64,000 bases of DNA from JASLMY01 sp965226475. Lineage in GTDB: Bacteria; Pseudomonadota; Alphaproteobacteria; GCA-2731375. Positions within the stretch are counted from its first letter, which is position 1. Each line of letters begins with the position of its first letter. Below the pieces are notes generated by a model, which saw only the letters and a list, made by a program, of their open reading frames with translations, was not told where the DNA came from and did no database searches. The position numbers were made by a program, and so were the translations under genes. Location of the stretch: assembly GCA_965226475.1 (NCBI GenBank), contig CBDDDJ010000004.1, positions 1,860,001 to 1,924,000 on the forward strand, in the 5' to 3' direction. Below are positions 7,716-16,009 of this stretch, piece after piece.

Positions 7716-8363
7716 CTAAACCAGGGCCCGGACGTCGGCGAGCGTCTTCTCGGGCTCCGGCCGGTGGGTGTAGTCGACATCGATATCGGCCGCGCGGACG
7801 ATACCGTTCGTATCGACCACCAGGCGGGCGGGCATCGGCAGGGTCCAGCCGTCGTCGCCGTTGTAGCGCGGCAGGTCGATGTCGCGGGAGGCATAGATCT
7901 CGCGCAACGCGCCCGTCACCTCGAAGCGGAGACCCAGTTGGGCCGCATAGGCGTTCCCAGGGTCCGTCGCCATGTGAAAATTGATCTCGTGGCGCTCGCG
8001 CATCGCCCGATTATGCTCGACGAGCTGCGGCGTGATCGCCACCAGGCTCGCGCCCATCGTCTCCAGTTCGCCCAAAACCGCCTGCAAAGCATACAGCTCC
8101 GCATTGCAGTAGGGTCACCAGACGCCGCGAAATACCGTCGGGACGGCGGGACCCCGGGCCAGCAGCTCGGTCGAGACCACCGGCTGGCCGTGCACGTCGT
8201 CGAGGGCGAAGGCCGGCAGTGCCTCGCCCACCTTGATCGTCGAATCGAGAATGCCGGTGGCGCGCAAATCGCGGGTCGCCCCGCCCATGACCGCGCGTTG
8301 CTCCTCCGGCACGCGGGTTGCCGCCATCTGGCGGATCTTCTCCAACTGGTCGTCGAGTGACAT
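7716..8363 (-). CDS. Peroxiredoxin-like (AhpC/TSA) protein with in-frame UGA at the catalytic Cys: candidate selenoprotein
   Basis: Read through one TGA (8115-8117) this is a 215-aa thioredoxin-fold redoxin. Residues 1-82 match the family N-terminus: MSLDDQLEKIR, an extended helix, PAFALDDVHG and VPTVFRGVW. Residues 84-215 continue in the same frame with PYCNAELYALQ, SLVAITPQ, WTLPMPARLVVD and VDYTHRPEP. Family members normally read Y-R-G-x-W-C-P-Y-C-N; here the first Cys, the peroxidatic residue, is replaced by UGA at codon 83, while Cys86 is kept. AGGAGG precedes the ATG. A hairpin starts 5 nt after the UGA. A selenocysteine enzyme with a U-x-x-C motif, acting on peroxides or disulfides, is the best explanation. 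Nonsense mutation or base error is the alternative. No selA, selB, selC or selD is in the window. Confidence 0.8.
8082..8109 (-). promoter_or_regulatory. Candidate bacterial SECIS hairpin in the redoxin coding sequence
   Basis: On the mRNA strand, five bases after the UGA, a perfect 6-bp arm CUGCAA pairs with UUGCAG. Inside it lie one U-U mismatch, G-C, C-G and G-U pairs, and an 8-nt loop GAGCUGUA that begins with G and contains GU. The loop begins 15 nt after the UGA. Bacterial SECIS elements lie immediately 3' of the UGA, with a guanine at the start of the apical loop and roughly 16 or more nt of spacing. This element is therefore close to the consensus, at its short end. Pairing was worked out by hand, not folded. 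Confidence 0.55.
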
Positions 8364-8450
8364 GTCTTCCTCCTTTAGCGAACGTACCTTTACAGGAATT
8401 CACTCGGGCTTCGCCACTCCCGCCCGGTAAATTGGTCGCGAGCCGGTCGC

Positions 8451-8996
8451 CTACGCGGTAATTGGCGCGGTACCCGAGCGCGTGTGCGGGCGGCCGCCGT
8501 CGGCGACGCCCATCAGCAGCACGATCTCCTCCGGCCGGGGGGCGTCATAAACCATGACCGTAATGGTATCGAAATGGGCGAAGGACCAGGTCTCGTCCTT
8601 GTGGCCGAGCGGCAGGTCAATCGCCGCGCCGAGTGCGGCCACCTTGGCAATCGAGGGGATGAGCGCCAGCCCGCCGCCGACAGCCGCGCGCATCGGCTTG
8701 CCGAGTTTGGGGTGGATCATGGCGCCGCCATGCTCCATGTCGCCGGCGGCCCCGACGATAGCCGCCTTGCCGTAGCTGATTGGTGGTCCACTCAACATGC
8801 CCACCGCCTCCTCCATCAGCCGGGCGCCGAGTTCGGCGCCCAAATCGAAGAGCGCCGTCAGATCCGCTTCGAAACGCCCGGCGAAGGGGTTCGCCAGCAC
8901 CGCGCCGGCGACGATCCGGGTAATGGGATCGCAGGGCCGGCCGTGGCCGTCGGCCTCGATGATCTCGCGCAGCAGCACCGTCTTGCGAATAGTCAT
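8451..8996 (-). CDS. Amino acid synthesis family protein (DUF1185)
   Basis: 181 aa, starting MTIRKTVLLREIIEADGHG. The blocks PITRIVAGAVLANPF, ARLMEEAVGML, YGKAAIVGAAGDMEHGGAM and THPK-like IHPKLGKPMR, followed by SFAHFDTITVMVYDAPRPEEI, are characteristic of the DUF1185/amino acid synthesis family. This is a cytoplasmic family often found near catabolic or riboflavin-dependent genes but without a settled reaction. I chose the ATG at 8996 because the frame's longer upstream extension has shadow-like composition. The upstream neighbour is divergent (alpha/beta hydrolase) and the downstream neighbour is the redoxin. Confidence 0.82.
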   Translation of the reverse strand: MTIRKTVLLREIIEADGHGRPCDPITRIVAGAVLANPFAGRFEADLTALFDLGAELGARLMEEAVGMLSGPPISYGKAAIVGAAGDMEHGGAMIHPKLGKPMRAAVGGGLALIPSIAKVAALGAAIDLPLGHKDETWSFAHFDTITVMVYDAPRPEEIVLLMGVADGGRPHTRSGTAPITA

Positions 8997-9198
8997 GGGC
9001 GTTCTCACTTGCCTCGGCTTCGCCGCCGCCGATGGCAGTTGCCAAGAACGGCGACTCCCCGGGCCGGAATGATAGCAGCCCCTGGCCACCCGCGCTTGAA
9101 GGCCGAGTGGCCGTCGGTTATGCAAGGGCCTGCACATCACGATGGCGGCGTTCGCCGGCATCCCTCAAACAGACGAAGCAGAGAACGGGGAGGCCCGA

Positions 9199-10077
9199 AT
9201 GAGCGCGGGAGAACGGCTGCCCGGCACGCCGGTGCCAATTCATACTTGGCCGGGCGCCGGCGGCGTCGAGATCGCGGGCGATGCCTGGGGACCGAGCGAC
9301 GGCCGTCTGGCCCTGTTGCTGCACGGCGGCGGCCAGACCCGCCATGCCTGGAAGGGCGCGGGCGAAACGCTGGGCAACGCCGGCTACCGGGCGATCGCCT
9401 TCGATGCCCGCGGCCACGGCGACAGCGGCTGGGCCTCCGACGGCGACTATGAGGCCGACCGCCTGGTCGACGACCTCGCGGCGGTGATCGAGGCGGTCGG
9501 CGGCGAGAAGCCGATCCTGGTCGGCGCCTCCATGGGCGGTGGCACCAGCCTGCTGGCGATCGGCGAGGACCGGGTCGACGCCTCGGCCCTGGTGCTGGTC
9601 GACGTCGCGCCGAGAATCGAACCCGAGGGCAGCGCCAAGATCCAGGAGTTCATGAACCAGAAGCCGGATGGCTTCGATACCCTGGAGGAGGTCGCCGAGG
9701 CGATCGCCAACTACCAGCCCCACCGCCACCGGCCCCGTACCTTGGACGGCCTGGCCAAGAACGTGCGGCTGGGCGCCAACGGCAAATACGTCTGGCACTG
9801 GGATCCGGCCCGCCGGCGCAGCCGCGTCGGCATGGTCGCCTACCGGGAGCGTTTGTCGAAAGCCGCCGACAAGCTGACCCTGCCGACCCTGCTGGTGCGC
9901 GGCGGACTCTCCGACGTGTTGAGCGAGGAAGGCGCGCAAAGCTTTCTCGCGCAATGCCCACACGCCGAATATGTCAACGTCTCCAACGCCGCGCATATGG
10001 TCGCCGGCGACCGCAACGACATCTTCGCCGACTCGGTCATCGATTTCCTCGCCCGCGCCGCCCCGCCGACGGGGTAG
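9199..10077 (+). CDS. Alpha/beta hydrolase
   Basis: A 292-aa cytoplasmic alpha/beta-hydrolase. It has oxyanion HGGG (LLLHGGGQTRHAW), FDARGHGDSGW, the nucleophile elbow VGASMGGG (Ser about residue 116), an acid in LLVRGGLSDVL and the catalytic His in NAAHMVAGDRND. The fold and motifs are those of the peroxidase/esterase (3-oxoadipate enol-lactonase-like) group; the substrate cannot be read. The ATG at 9199 is preceded by GGGAGG at good spacing; an in-frame start 57 bp upstream lacks this. A hairpin terminator follows directly. Confidence 0.87.
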   Translation: MSAGERLPGTPVPIHTWPGAGGVEIAGDAWGPSDGRLALLLHGGGQTRHAWKGAGETLGNAGYRAIAFDARGHGDSGWASDGDYEADRLVDDLAAVIEAVGGEKPILVGASMGGGTSLLAIGEDRVDASALVLVDVAPRIEPEGSAKIQEFMNQKPDGFDTLEEVAEAIANYQPHRHRPRTLDGLAKNVRLGANGKYVWHWDPARRRSRVGMVAYRERLSKAADKLTLPTLLVRGGLSDVLSEEGAQSFLAQCPHAEYVNVSNAAHMVAGDRNDIFADSVIDFLARAAPPTG

Positions 10078-10085
10078 GGACACAC

Positions 10086-10134
10086 GAGGCCTCGGGCGAT
10101 GCGACCCGAGGTCGGACGCATCGGCCTCTTTTGC
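10086..10134 (+). terminator. Likely intrinsic terminator after the alpha/beta hydrolase
   Basis: Nine bases after the stop codon, a GC-rich hairpin region starts. CCTCGGG at 10090-10096 pairs with CCCGAGG at 10105-10111, and an outer GAGGC arm can pair with GCCTC just before a run of four T (10129-10132). This is a plausible rho-independent terminator by eye. Confidence 0.5.
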
Positions 10135-10225
10135 CATTTGCTCCTCGAGGCAGGGAACGGGAGGGCGGAGACCGATGCCCGCGCCGTCGGATGATCCCGC
10201 CGGCGAAAACCGAATAGGACCGCCG

Positions 10226-10699
10226 TCAGCCGCCGTGCTGGCGCTGGATGCTTTCGATCACCCGGCGACGGCGTTCCGCCTCGGCGAGGATGCGGCGGGC
10301 CTCGGCGGCGACGCGCCGGTCCTGGGCCGAAGGCTCCTTGGGCGCCAGCGCGGCGATCAGCGCGATGCGGGCGGGCGTGCCCGGCTTCAGTTTCACGCAG
10401 CCGCCAACCCGATAGACCAATCCATAGAGTTCGATCGTGTCGTAGCTCGGCTTCGAGCCCCAGCCCTTGGTGGCGTAGAAATGGGTCAGTTCATGCTCCG
10501 TCACCTCGCGGTGAATACGGCGCATAACGTAAATCACCTGGGCGAGTTGCTTCTGGTTCGAAACGCTGTAAAGCGCCTCGTTCAGCGACTCGCGGAAGGC
10601 CGCCGTGAATTCGGGATGGGTCTCGCAACCGGCGGCCCGGGCGCCGCCCGAAGCCAGGGCCAACCAGATCAGCGGGAGGACGGGCAGGATCGAGCGCAT
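10226..10699 (-). CDS. Secreted small protein with an HExxH motif, unknown family
   Basis: 157 aa. Residues 1-22 form a typical signal peptide (basic start, LPVLPLIWLALASGG, ARAA cleavage site), so the mature protein should be periplasmic or outer-membrane associated. Residues 69-73 are HELTH, a zinc-metallopeptidase-type HExxH motif within a helix, followed by ATKGWGSKPSYDTIELYGLVYR and a GGC Cys that could pair with the mature N-terminal Cys. The C-terminal 45 residues are a charged helix (RRVAAEARRILAEAERRRR). A small zinc-binding protein or a truncated metallopeptidase fold is possible. I do not recognise the family. Confidence 0.65.
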   Translation of the reverse strand: MRSILPVLPLIWLALASGGARAAGCETHPEFTAAFRESLNEALYSVSNQKQLAQVIYVMRRIHREVTEHELTHFYATKGWGSKPSYDTIELYGLVYRVGGCVKLKPGTPARIALIAALAPKEPSAQDRRVAAEARRILAEAERRRRVIESIQRQHGG

Positions 10700-10762
10700 C
10701 GGTTCACCACTCTCGGCGACGAGGTGCGGGCGAGAATAACGGAATTCGTTGCCTCGTCGAAT

Positions 10763-11516
10763 TCAGGCCGATTTCACGCCCGCGTTTCCCTCGCCGCGCG
10801 GGCGGGCCACCTGCTCGATGCTGGTGAGGTAGTTGCCGAGCTTGGCCGGGTTGTCCGGTGTCAGGTTCTGGGTCTTGACCAGCTTACGGCGGATCGCGCC
10901 ATCGATCACGTCGACGTCGAGGATATTGAGGCAGCCGGCATCCTGCTCGAAGGCGCCGAGCGCGGAGAGTCCACCGCCCGTCGCCCAGCCGAGGATCATC
11001 CGGTTGACCGCGTCGTGCGCGACCAGCAGCAGGCGGTGCCAGCCGGGCGCCAGCAGGACCGCCTCTATGCCCCCAACGACGCGGGCCTCGAAGTCGGCGA
11101 AGCGCTCGCCGCCAGCGAAACGCGCCTCGGGCAGCGCCGCGCGCTCGAGGCCGTAGACGAACTCCGCCTCGACCGTAGACGAACTCCGCCTCGACCCGGT
11201 GGCGGGGCATGGCGGCGACCGTGCCGAGATGGATTTCCTCCAGATCGACCAGCACCTCCGCCCGGGCATGATCACCCGGCGCCACCAGGGAGAGCGTCTC
11301 GGCCGTCCGGGGCATCCCGGTATGGGCCCAGCGGTCGAAGGCGATGGCGGCCAGCAGCGCGCCCATCGCCCGGGCCTGGTCCCGTCCCGTACCGGTCAGG
11401 CCGACGGCGCGGGGGTCCGGCGCGAGCCGCCCATCCGCGTCGAAATAGGCCGCCTGGCCGTGGCGCATGAGATAGAGCCTGCGCCGGCCGTCGGTGCCGG
11501 GTAGCGCGTCGCTCAT
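10763..11516 (-). pseudogene. Histidine phosphatase (phosphoglycerate mutase-like), frameshifted by a 22-bp tandem duplication
   Basis: The N-terminal half (from 11516) has LYLMRHGQAAYF with the phosphorylated His, LTGTGRDQARAMG and HTGMPRTAETL. The C-terminal half (VYGLERAALPEARF to LLLVAHDAVNRMILG) supplies the second active-site His and lies in another frame. Between them, 11153-11174 and 11175-11196 are identical 22-bp copies. Removing one copy joins the halves into an intact protein of about 243 aa. The lesion is therefore a single, apparently recent duplication, or an assembly artefact. It lies 19 bp downstream of hemY on the same strand. Confidence 0.8.
11153..11196. repeat. Perfect 22-bp tandem duplication
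   Basis: Two exact head-to-tail copies of a 22-bp unit, beginning GTAGACGAACTCC on the plus strand, inside the histidine phosphatase gene. Because 22 is not a multiple of three, it shifts the frame. Confidence 0.93.
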
Positions 11517-11535
11517 CGTCGGCGCGGCGTCCGCG

Positions 11536-12966
11536 TCACGACGCGGCGCGGGACGCGGTGTCGACCATCTTCAGGAGGGCCGCGGGCGGCTTCACGATCT
11601 CCGCTTCCGCTTCCGTTTCCTGTTCCGCCGTGGCCGCTTCGGCCGGCGGGGGCGGGGGTGGCGCCAGCAATTTCGGCGCGCCCGGCGGGCGGCCCCACTC
11701 GATCCGGTCGAAGGCGCCGCAGTGCGGGCAGCTCGCCCGCCAACCCTCGCCCCGCCAGCCGCAGGCGGCACAGCGCCAGGCGTGCGCGTCGCTGGCCATC
11801 GCCGCCCGCTCCAGCCATTGGCGCGCGGCCGTCTCGCCGCCGCCGTCGGCGAGCGCCAGCGCCGCCCTCAGCCGGTAGACCCGTCCGTCCGGCCCGTCGG
11901 CGAGCGCGGCCTCGAGCGCTTGGCGGGCCTCGTCCCAGGCCTCGGCGGCGAGCGCATGCTCGGCCAGCAGCAGCCGGCTTTCGAGATGATCGGGCCGTCC
12001 GGCGATCGTCTGGCGCGCCTCCTTCAGGCGGCTCTGGGTATCGAGACCGGCCCAAAGCTGGCCCGCCGCCTCGGCGAGGCGGGGGTTGGGTGTCGCGGGC
12101 CATGCATCGCCGAGCACGCGCCGGCCGCGTTTCAGGTCGCCGGCGGCAGCGTGGAGGCGCACCAGCAGGGCCGAGGCTTCGACCAGGTCCGGCACGAGCT
12201 GGCGGGCTTGGCGAGCATCGTCCATCGCGAGACGGGTCTCCCCTGCCTCCAGGCGCTGGCGGGCGCGGCCGATCAGCGCCACGCCGCGGCGCCGCTCGAG
12301 CGTCGGCCGGTCGATCGCCTTGTGCCGCTTGGCCTGTTCCAGGGTCGCCAGCGCGCCGGCCCAGTCGTCTTCCGCCGATTGCAGCTGGAAGAGTTCCAGT
12401 ACCGCCCAGGCGGCATCCGGGCGCAAGGCGACGGCCTGGGCCGCCAGCGCGCGGGCGCCTTCCACATCGCCGTCTCGCTGGGCCAGAACCAGCAGGCCGC
12501 GGGCGCCTAGGAAGGAGCTTTCCGGCGCCTGACGCAGTTGCTCGAATTGCCGGCGGGCCTCGTCCTCGTTGCCGTCGAGCTGGGCCGCCTGCGCCGCCAG
12601 CAGATGGGTGAGCGGCTCGCCCTCCAGCAGCTGGCGGGCGCGGCGCGCCAGCTTCTCGCCCTGGCGCGTGTCGCCGGCCGCGACCGCCACCAGACCCTGG
12701 GACAACACCTGATAGCCCCTGGCGCGCCGCCGCCGGGTCCGGTTCTCCCGCCAGGCGCCGGGCCTGAGGCCGATCCATTGCGTGATGCGAAAGAGGAAGA
12801 CCGCCAGGGCGACCAGCGACAGCAATGCCGCGAAGGCCACGCCCTCGTAAGTCTCGATGCGCCAGCCGCCGAGGTCCAGGGTCACCCGTCCCGGATAGTC
12901 GGCGAAATAGGCGGCGATCCAGGCGACCGCGCCGAGGCAGAGGAAGAGGACGATGGCCCTGAACAT
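11536..12966 (-). CDS. hemY: HemY-like membrane TPR protein with C-terminal zinc ribbon
   Basis: 476 aa. Two N-terminal membrane helices (residues 2-18 and about 38-60, FAALLSLVALAVFLFRI) are followed by a long TPR-like array (ALAAGDTRQGEKLARRARQLL and similar repeats to about residue 390). A CxxC...CxxC ribbon (WRCAACGWRGEGW, then CPHCGAFD) comes next, then a Pro/Glu-rich tail. This is the alphaproteobacterial HemY_N protein of the hemCD locus; it is not protoporphyrinogen oxidase. Its role is inferred to be assembly or regulation at the membrane. The ATG at 12966 lies 7 bp after the stop of the hemD-Mic60 gene, so cotranslation is likely. Confidence 0.85.
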   Translation of the reverse strand: MFRAIVLFLCLGAVAWIAAYFADYPGRVTLDLGGWRIETYEGVAFAALLSLVALAVFLFRITQWIGLRPGAWRENRTRRRRARGYQVLSQGLVAVAAGDTRQGEKLARRARQLLEGEPLTHLLAAQAAQLDGNEDEARRQFEQLRQAPESSFLGARGLLVLAQRDGDVEGARALAAQAVALRPDAAWAVLELFQLQSAEDDWAGALATLEQAKRHKAIDRPTLERRRGVALIGRARQRLEAGETRLAMDDARQARQLVPDLVEASALLVRLHAAAGDLKRGRRVLGDAWPATPNPRLAEAAGQLWAGLDTQSRLKEARQTIAGRPDHLESRLLLAEHALAAEAWDEARQALEAALADGPDGRVYRLRAALALADGGGETAARQWLERAAMASDAHAWRCAACGWRGEGWRASCPHCGAFDRIEWGRPPGAPKLLAPPPPPPAEAATAEQETEAEAEIVKPPAALLKMVDTASRAAS

Positions 12967-12973
12967 CACCGCC

Positions 12974-14986
12974 TCACCCGGCGCCGAGCAGCTGGATCGC
13001 CCGCGCCCGCAGGCCGTCGAGCGCGGTGGTGGCGGCAACCCAAGCCTCCGCCTCGCCGCGCCAGGCGGTGAGCGTGTCCGCCGCGCCGCCCTTCACGGGC
13101 TTCACGGCCTCGAGCGCGCCGGCGACATCGCCCCGCTCCAGCCGTGCCTCGGCCCGGGCGAGGGCGGCCTCGGTGCCCTCGCCCTCGATGTCGCCGTGGC
13201 GGCGGACGGTGACGAGACCGAAGATCTGGTGCCACATGTAGTCCCACCACTTCTCGCCGCTCGGCCGGCCGTCGGCGGCGAGGCTCGGCGCGATTAGCGG
13301 CTGGAAGCGGACGCGTAGCGCGGCCGGGGTGGCCAGGCCCCGCGCCGCCGCCACCTTCAGGGTGGCGAGCGCGGCCTCGATCCGACCGTCGCCCTCGGCC
13401 AGCGGGCCGACGGTGGCGAGGGCCTCGGCGTAAGCGCGACCGGAGCGGACGGCATTGTCGAGATGGCCGACGGCGAGCACCAAAGCCTGGCGGCGCGTGT
13501 CGTCGCCGGGCGTGCCGCTGGCCGCGGCCAGGGCTTCGAGTTTCCGGTCCAGCGCGATTATCCGCCCGGCGAGCCCACCCGCCTCGCCCGCCACTTCGTC
13601 GAGCCGCCCGCCGAGAGCCTTCGCCTCGCCCGCGACCGCGTCGATCCGGCCGGTGAGGGCGCGCGCCGCCTCCGCCGCCTCGTCGAGGGCCGTCAGCCGC
13701 CGGGCGACATCATCGCCATCGCCCGCGGGGGACGCCGGCCTAGCCTCGACCTCGCCGATGCGCTTTGCCAACATGTCCAGCTTGGCCGCAAGCGCCGGAT
13801 CCGCCGCGGTTCCGGCCGACTTCAGCCGCTTTTCCAGAGCATCGATGCGCTTGACCAGCAAACGCGCCGGCGCCGGATCGCTCGGCGTCGGCGTGGCGAC
13901 CCGGACGCCGAGGCTTTCGAGCCGCGCCTCCAGCGCCGCCAGGCGCAGCACCTTCGGGTCCTGCAGGAAATCTGGCAGATAGGGCAGCAGGTAAGGCGAG
14001 GTCGCCGGCCAGACCAGCATGCCGACCACGAAGGCGACGACCAGGGAGGCGACCCAGGCGATCCGCCATGCCCGGTGGCGCGGGCGGGTGGGCGGGATCG
14101 GGCCCGGCCCGCTGGCCACCGGATCATCGATCCCGTTGAGCCCAGGCGAGGCGTCGGTGGCGGTGAAGGGCGTGTCGGACAGACCCGCCGTCGCCGCCGC
14201 GTCGTCGGGCGCCGGATCGGCGGTTTCGTTCTCCGCGTCGTCCCCCGTCCCGGTTTTCGGCGGTTTTGCCACGACCATTTCCTCCAAGCTCGCGAGCAGC
14301 GCCGCTTCGCTCGGCGCCGACGCCACCACCACGTCCCGCCAGGGGAGCGCCGCCGCCTCCCGCGCCACGGCGGGCGAGAGACAACAGGCGATCACCTCTC
14401 GGCAGGCGGCGTCCACATCCGCCTCCGAGGCGAGCCTAGCAAAGGCGGTGGCCGCGCGCGGGGAAAAGAACAGCGCCGCGTCGATTTGGCCCCCGGCCAG
14501 CGCCCGGACCGCTTCGTCGGACAGCGTCTCGGCCGGCAGCGCCTGGTAGAGTACCTCGCGGCGGACCTCGAAGCCGGTGGCGCCGAGCCGAGCGGCGAGG
14601 TCGCCCGCGACCTCGGCGGCGGCGACATGCAGCAGCGCGCCGTCGGCCGGCGTCAGGCGCGCCTCGACGAGGGCGGCAAGCGCCTCGACGTCGCCACCGG
14701 CGCTCTCCACCCGGTCGAAACCGATCTCCCGCGCCGTCCGCGCGGTGGCGTCGCCCACCGCGAAGAGCGGCAGGTCCGGCGGGCCGTCGGGCATGCGTCG
14801 TGATAGTGCCCGGGGGCCGTTGGCGCTGGTCGCCAGGATCGCCTGGACGCCGTCGAACGCGGGCGGGCGGCACTCGAGGAAGCGGATCTCCAACAGGGGC
14901 GCCTGGATGACGTCGTGACCCCGGCCCCGCAGGTCGTCGACCAGTCGGCGGGCGTCTCCCTCGGACCGGGTCACCAGCACGCGCAT
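12974..14986 (-). CDS. hemD: Fusion: uroporphyrinogen-III synthase (HemD) with Mic60/mitofilin-like membrane protein
   Basis: A single 670-aa frame. Residues 1-236 are HemD: MRVLVTRSEGDARRLV, LATSANGPRAL, FAVGDATARTAREIGF, FFSPRAATAFA and CCLSPAVAREA. This domain cyclises hydroxymethylbilane to uroporphyrinogen III. Residue 237 is an internal Met (ATG 14276-14278) after GGAGGAA. From it runs an acidic linker, one membrane helix (about 308-326, WRIAWVASLVVAFVVGMLVW), long coiled coil (about 345-500, many Ala/Leu/Asp/Glu heptads) and a C-terminal mitofilin-signature-like helical domain. In most alphaproteobacteria these are two adjacent genes; here no stop separates them. The protein could be a true fusion, or Mic60 may also be initiated at the internal ATG. 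Confidence 0.82.
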   Translation of the reverse strand: MRVLVTRSEGDARRLVDDLRGRGHDVIQAPLLEIRFLECRPPAFDGVQAILATSANGPRALSRRMPDGPPDLPLFAVGDATARTAREIGFDRVESAGGDVEALAALVEARLTPADGALLHVAAAEVAGDLAARLGATGFEVRREVLYQALPAETLSDEAVRALAGGQIDAALFFSPRAATAFARLASEADVDAACREVIACCLSPAVAREAAALPWRDVVVASAPSEAALLASLEEMVVAKPPKTGTGDDAENETADPAPDDAAATAGLSDTPFTATDASPGLNGIDDPVASGPGPIPPTRPRHRAWRIAWVASLVVAFVVGMLVWPATSPYLLPYLPDFLQDPKVLRLAALEARLESLGVRVATPTPSDPAPARLLVKRIDALEKRLKSAGTAADPALAAKLDMLAKRIGEVEARPASPAGDGDDVARRLTALDEAAEAARALTGRIDAVAGEAKALGGRLDEVAGEAGGLAGRIIALDRKLEALAAASGTPGDDTRRQALVLAVGHLDNAVRSGRAYAEALATVGPLAEGDGRIEAALATLKVAAARGLATPAALRVRFQPLIAPSLAADGRPSGEKWWDYMWHQIFGLVTVRRHGDIEGEGTEAALARAEARLERGDVAGALEAVKPVKGGAADTLTAWRGEAEAWVAATTALDGLRARAIQLLGAG

Positions 14987-14994
14987 GGGCGGCC

Positions 14995-15930
14995 TCAGGC
15001 CTCGTCGGAGAAGAAATCAGGGCCGGCGCGTTCCAGCAGCTCCACGCCCGCCTCCCGGCCGAGCGCGGGCCCCCGGGCCGCCGGCCCCCGGCCGGAGGTG
15101 GCATGCCGGATGCGGCCGTCGGGGGTCAGGATTTCGCCCCGGAAGTAGACCTGGCCGCCGGCCTCGAGGATCGCGAGACCGGCGATGGGGGTGCGGCAGG
15201 AGCCGTCGAGGGCGGCGAGGAAGGCGCGCTCGGTGGCGATGCGGAGCGCCGAGTCCGCGTCGTCGAGCGGCACCAGCAGCGCCGCCGTCGCCGTGTCGCC
15301 ATCCCGTATCTCGATGCCGATGGCGCCTTGCGCCACGGCCGGCAGGATCTCCTCTGGCGCCACCGGCGCGCCGGTCTCCGCCGGCAGACCCAGGCGACGC
15401 AATCCCGCCTCCGCCAGCAGCATCGCGGACACCTCGCCGGATGCCAGTCGCGCTATTCGGGTCTGCACATTGCCGCGATTCTCGACGATCCGAAGGTCCG
15501 GGCGCAGACGAAGCGCCTGGGCCCGGCGGCGGAGCGATGACGTCGCCATCACCGCGCCCTCGGGCAGGGAGGCGAGGGTGGCGTGGCCCGATGCCAGCAG
15601 GGCGTCGCGCGCGTCCTCGCGGGGCAGGATGCAGTCGATCACCAAGCCGTCGGGCAACACTGTCGGCACGTCCTTCATCGAATGCACCGCGAGGTCGACT
15701 TCGCCGCCCGCGAGCGCCGCCTCGATCTCCTTGGTGAAGAGGCCCTTACCGCCGAAGGCGCGCAGCGGCTTGACGCGGATCCGGTCGCCGGCGGTGCTGA
15801 TCACGACGATCTCGACCGCTTGCGGGCCGAGGCCGTGGGCGGCGGCGAGACGGTCACGCACCTCTTCCGCCTGGGCCAGCGCCAGCGGGCTTCCCCGGGT
15901 GCCGATGCGAAGGGTCGGTTGCGGGCTCAT
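14995..15930 (-). CDS. hemC: Hydroxymethylbilane synthase (porphobilinogen deaminase) HemC
   Basis: A 311-aa cytoplasmic enzyme that polymerises four porphobilinogen units for tetrapyrrole synthesis. Motifs: LRIGTRGSPLALAQAEEV at the start, KGLFTKEIEAAL, DLAVHSMKDVPT, ATSSLRRRAQ, VENRGNVQTRIARL, and the dipyrromethane cofactor Cys in LDGSCRTPIAG. The length equals the family norm. The ATG at 15930 was preferred to a longer in-frame extension that would overlap the divergent tsaD promoter region. Only 8 bp separates it from hemD, and hemC-hemD/Mic60-hemY form one unit. Confidence 0.95.
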   Translation of the reverse strand: MSPQPTLRIGTRGSPLALAQAEEVRDRLAAAHGLGPQAVEIVVISTAGDRIRVKPLRAFGGKGLFTKEIEAALAGGEVDLAVHSMKDVPTVLPDGLVIDCILPREDARDALLASGHATLASLPEGAVMATSSLRRRAQALRLRPDLRIVENRGNVQTRIARLASGEVSAMLLAEAGLRRLGLPAETGAPVAPEEILPAVAQGAIGIEIRDGDTATAALLVPLDDADSALRIATERAFLAALDGSCRTPIAGLAILEAGGQVYFRGEILTPDGRIRHATSGRGPAARGPALGREAGVELLERAGPDFFSDEA

Positions 15931-16009
15931 GCCCCCGGTGCTAAGCGCTAACGACGCGCGGTGCAAGGGGGAAACGGCCCCCGCCCGGGCCGCGTCAGGG
16001 AGAGCGGAC

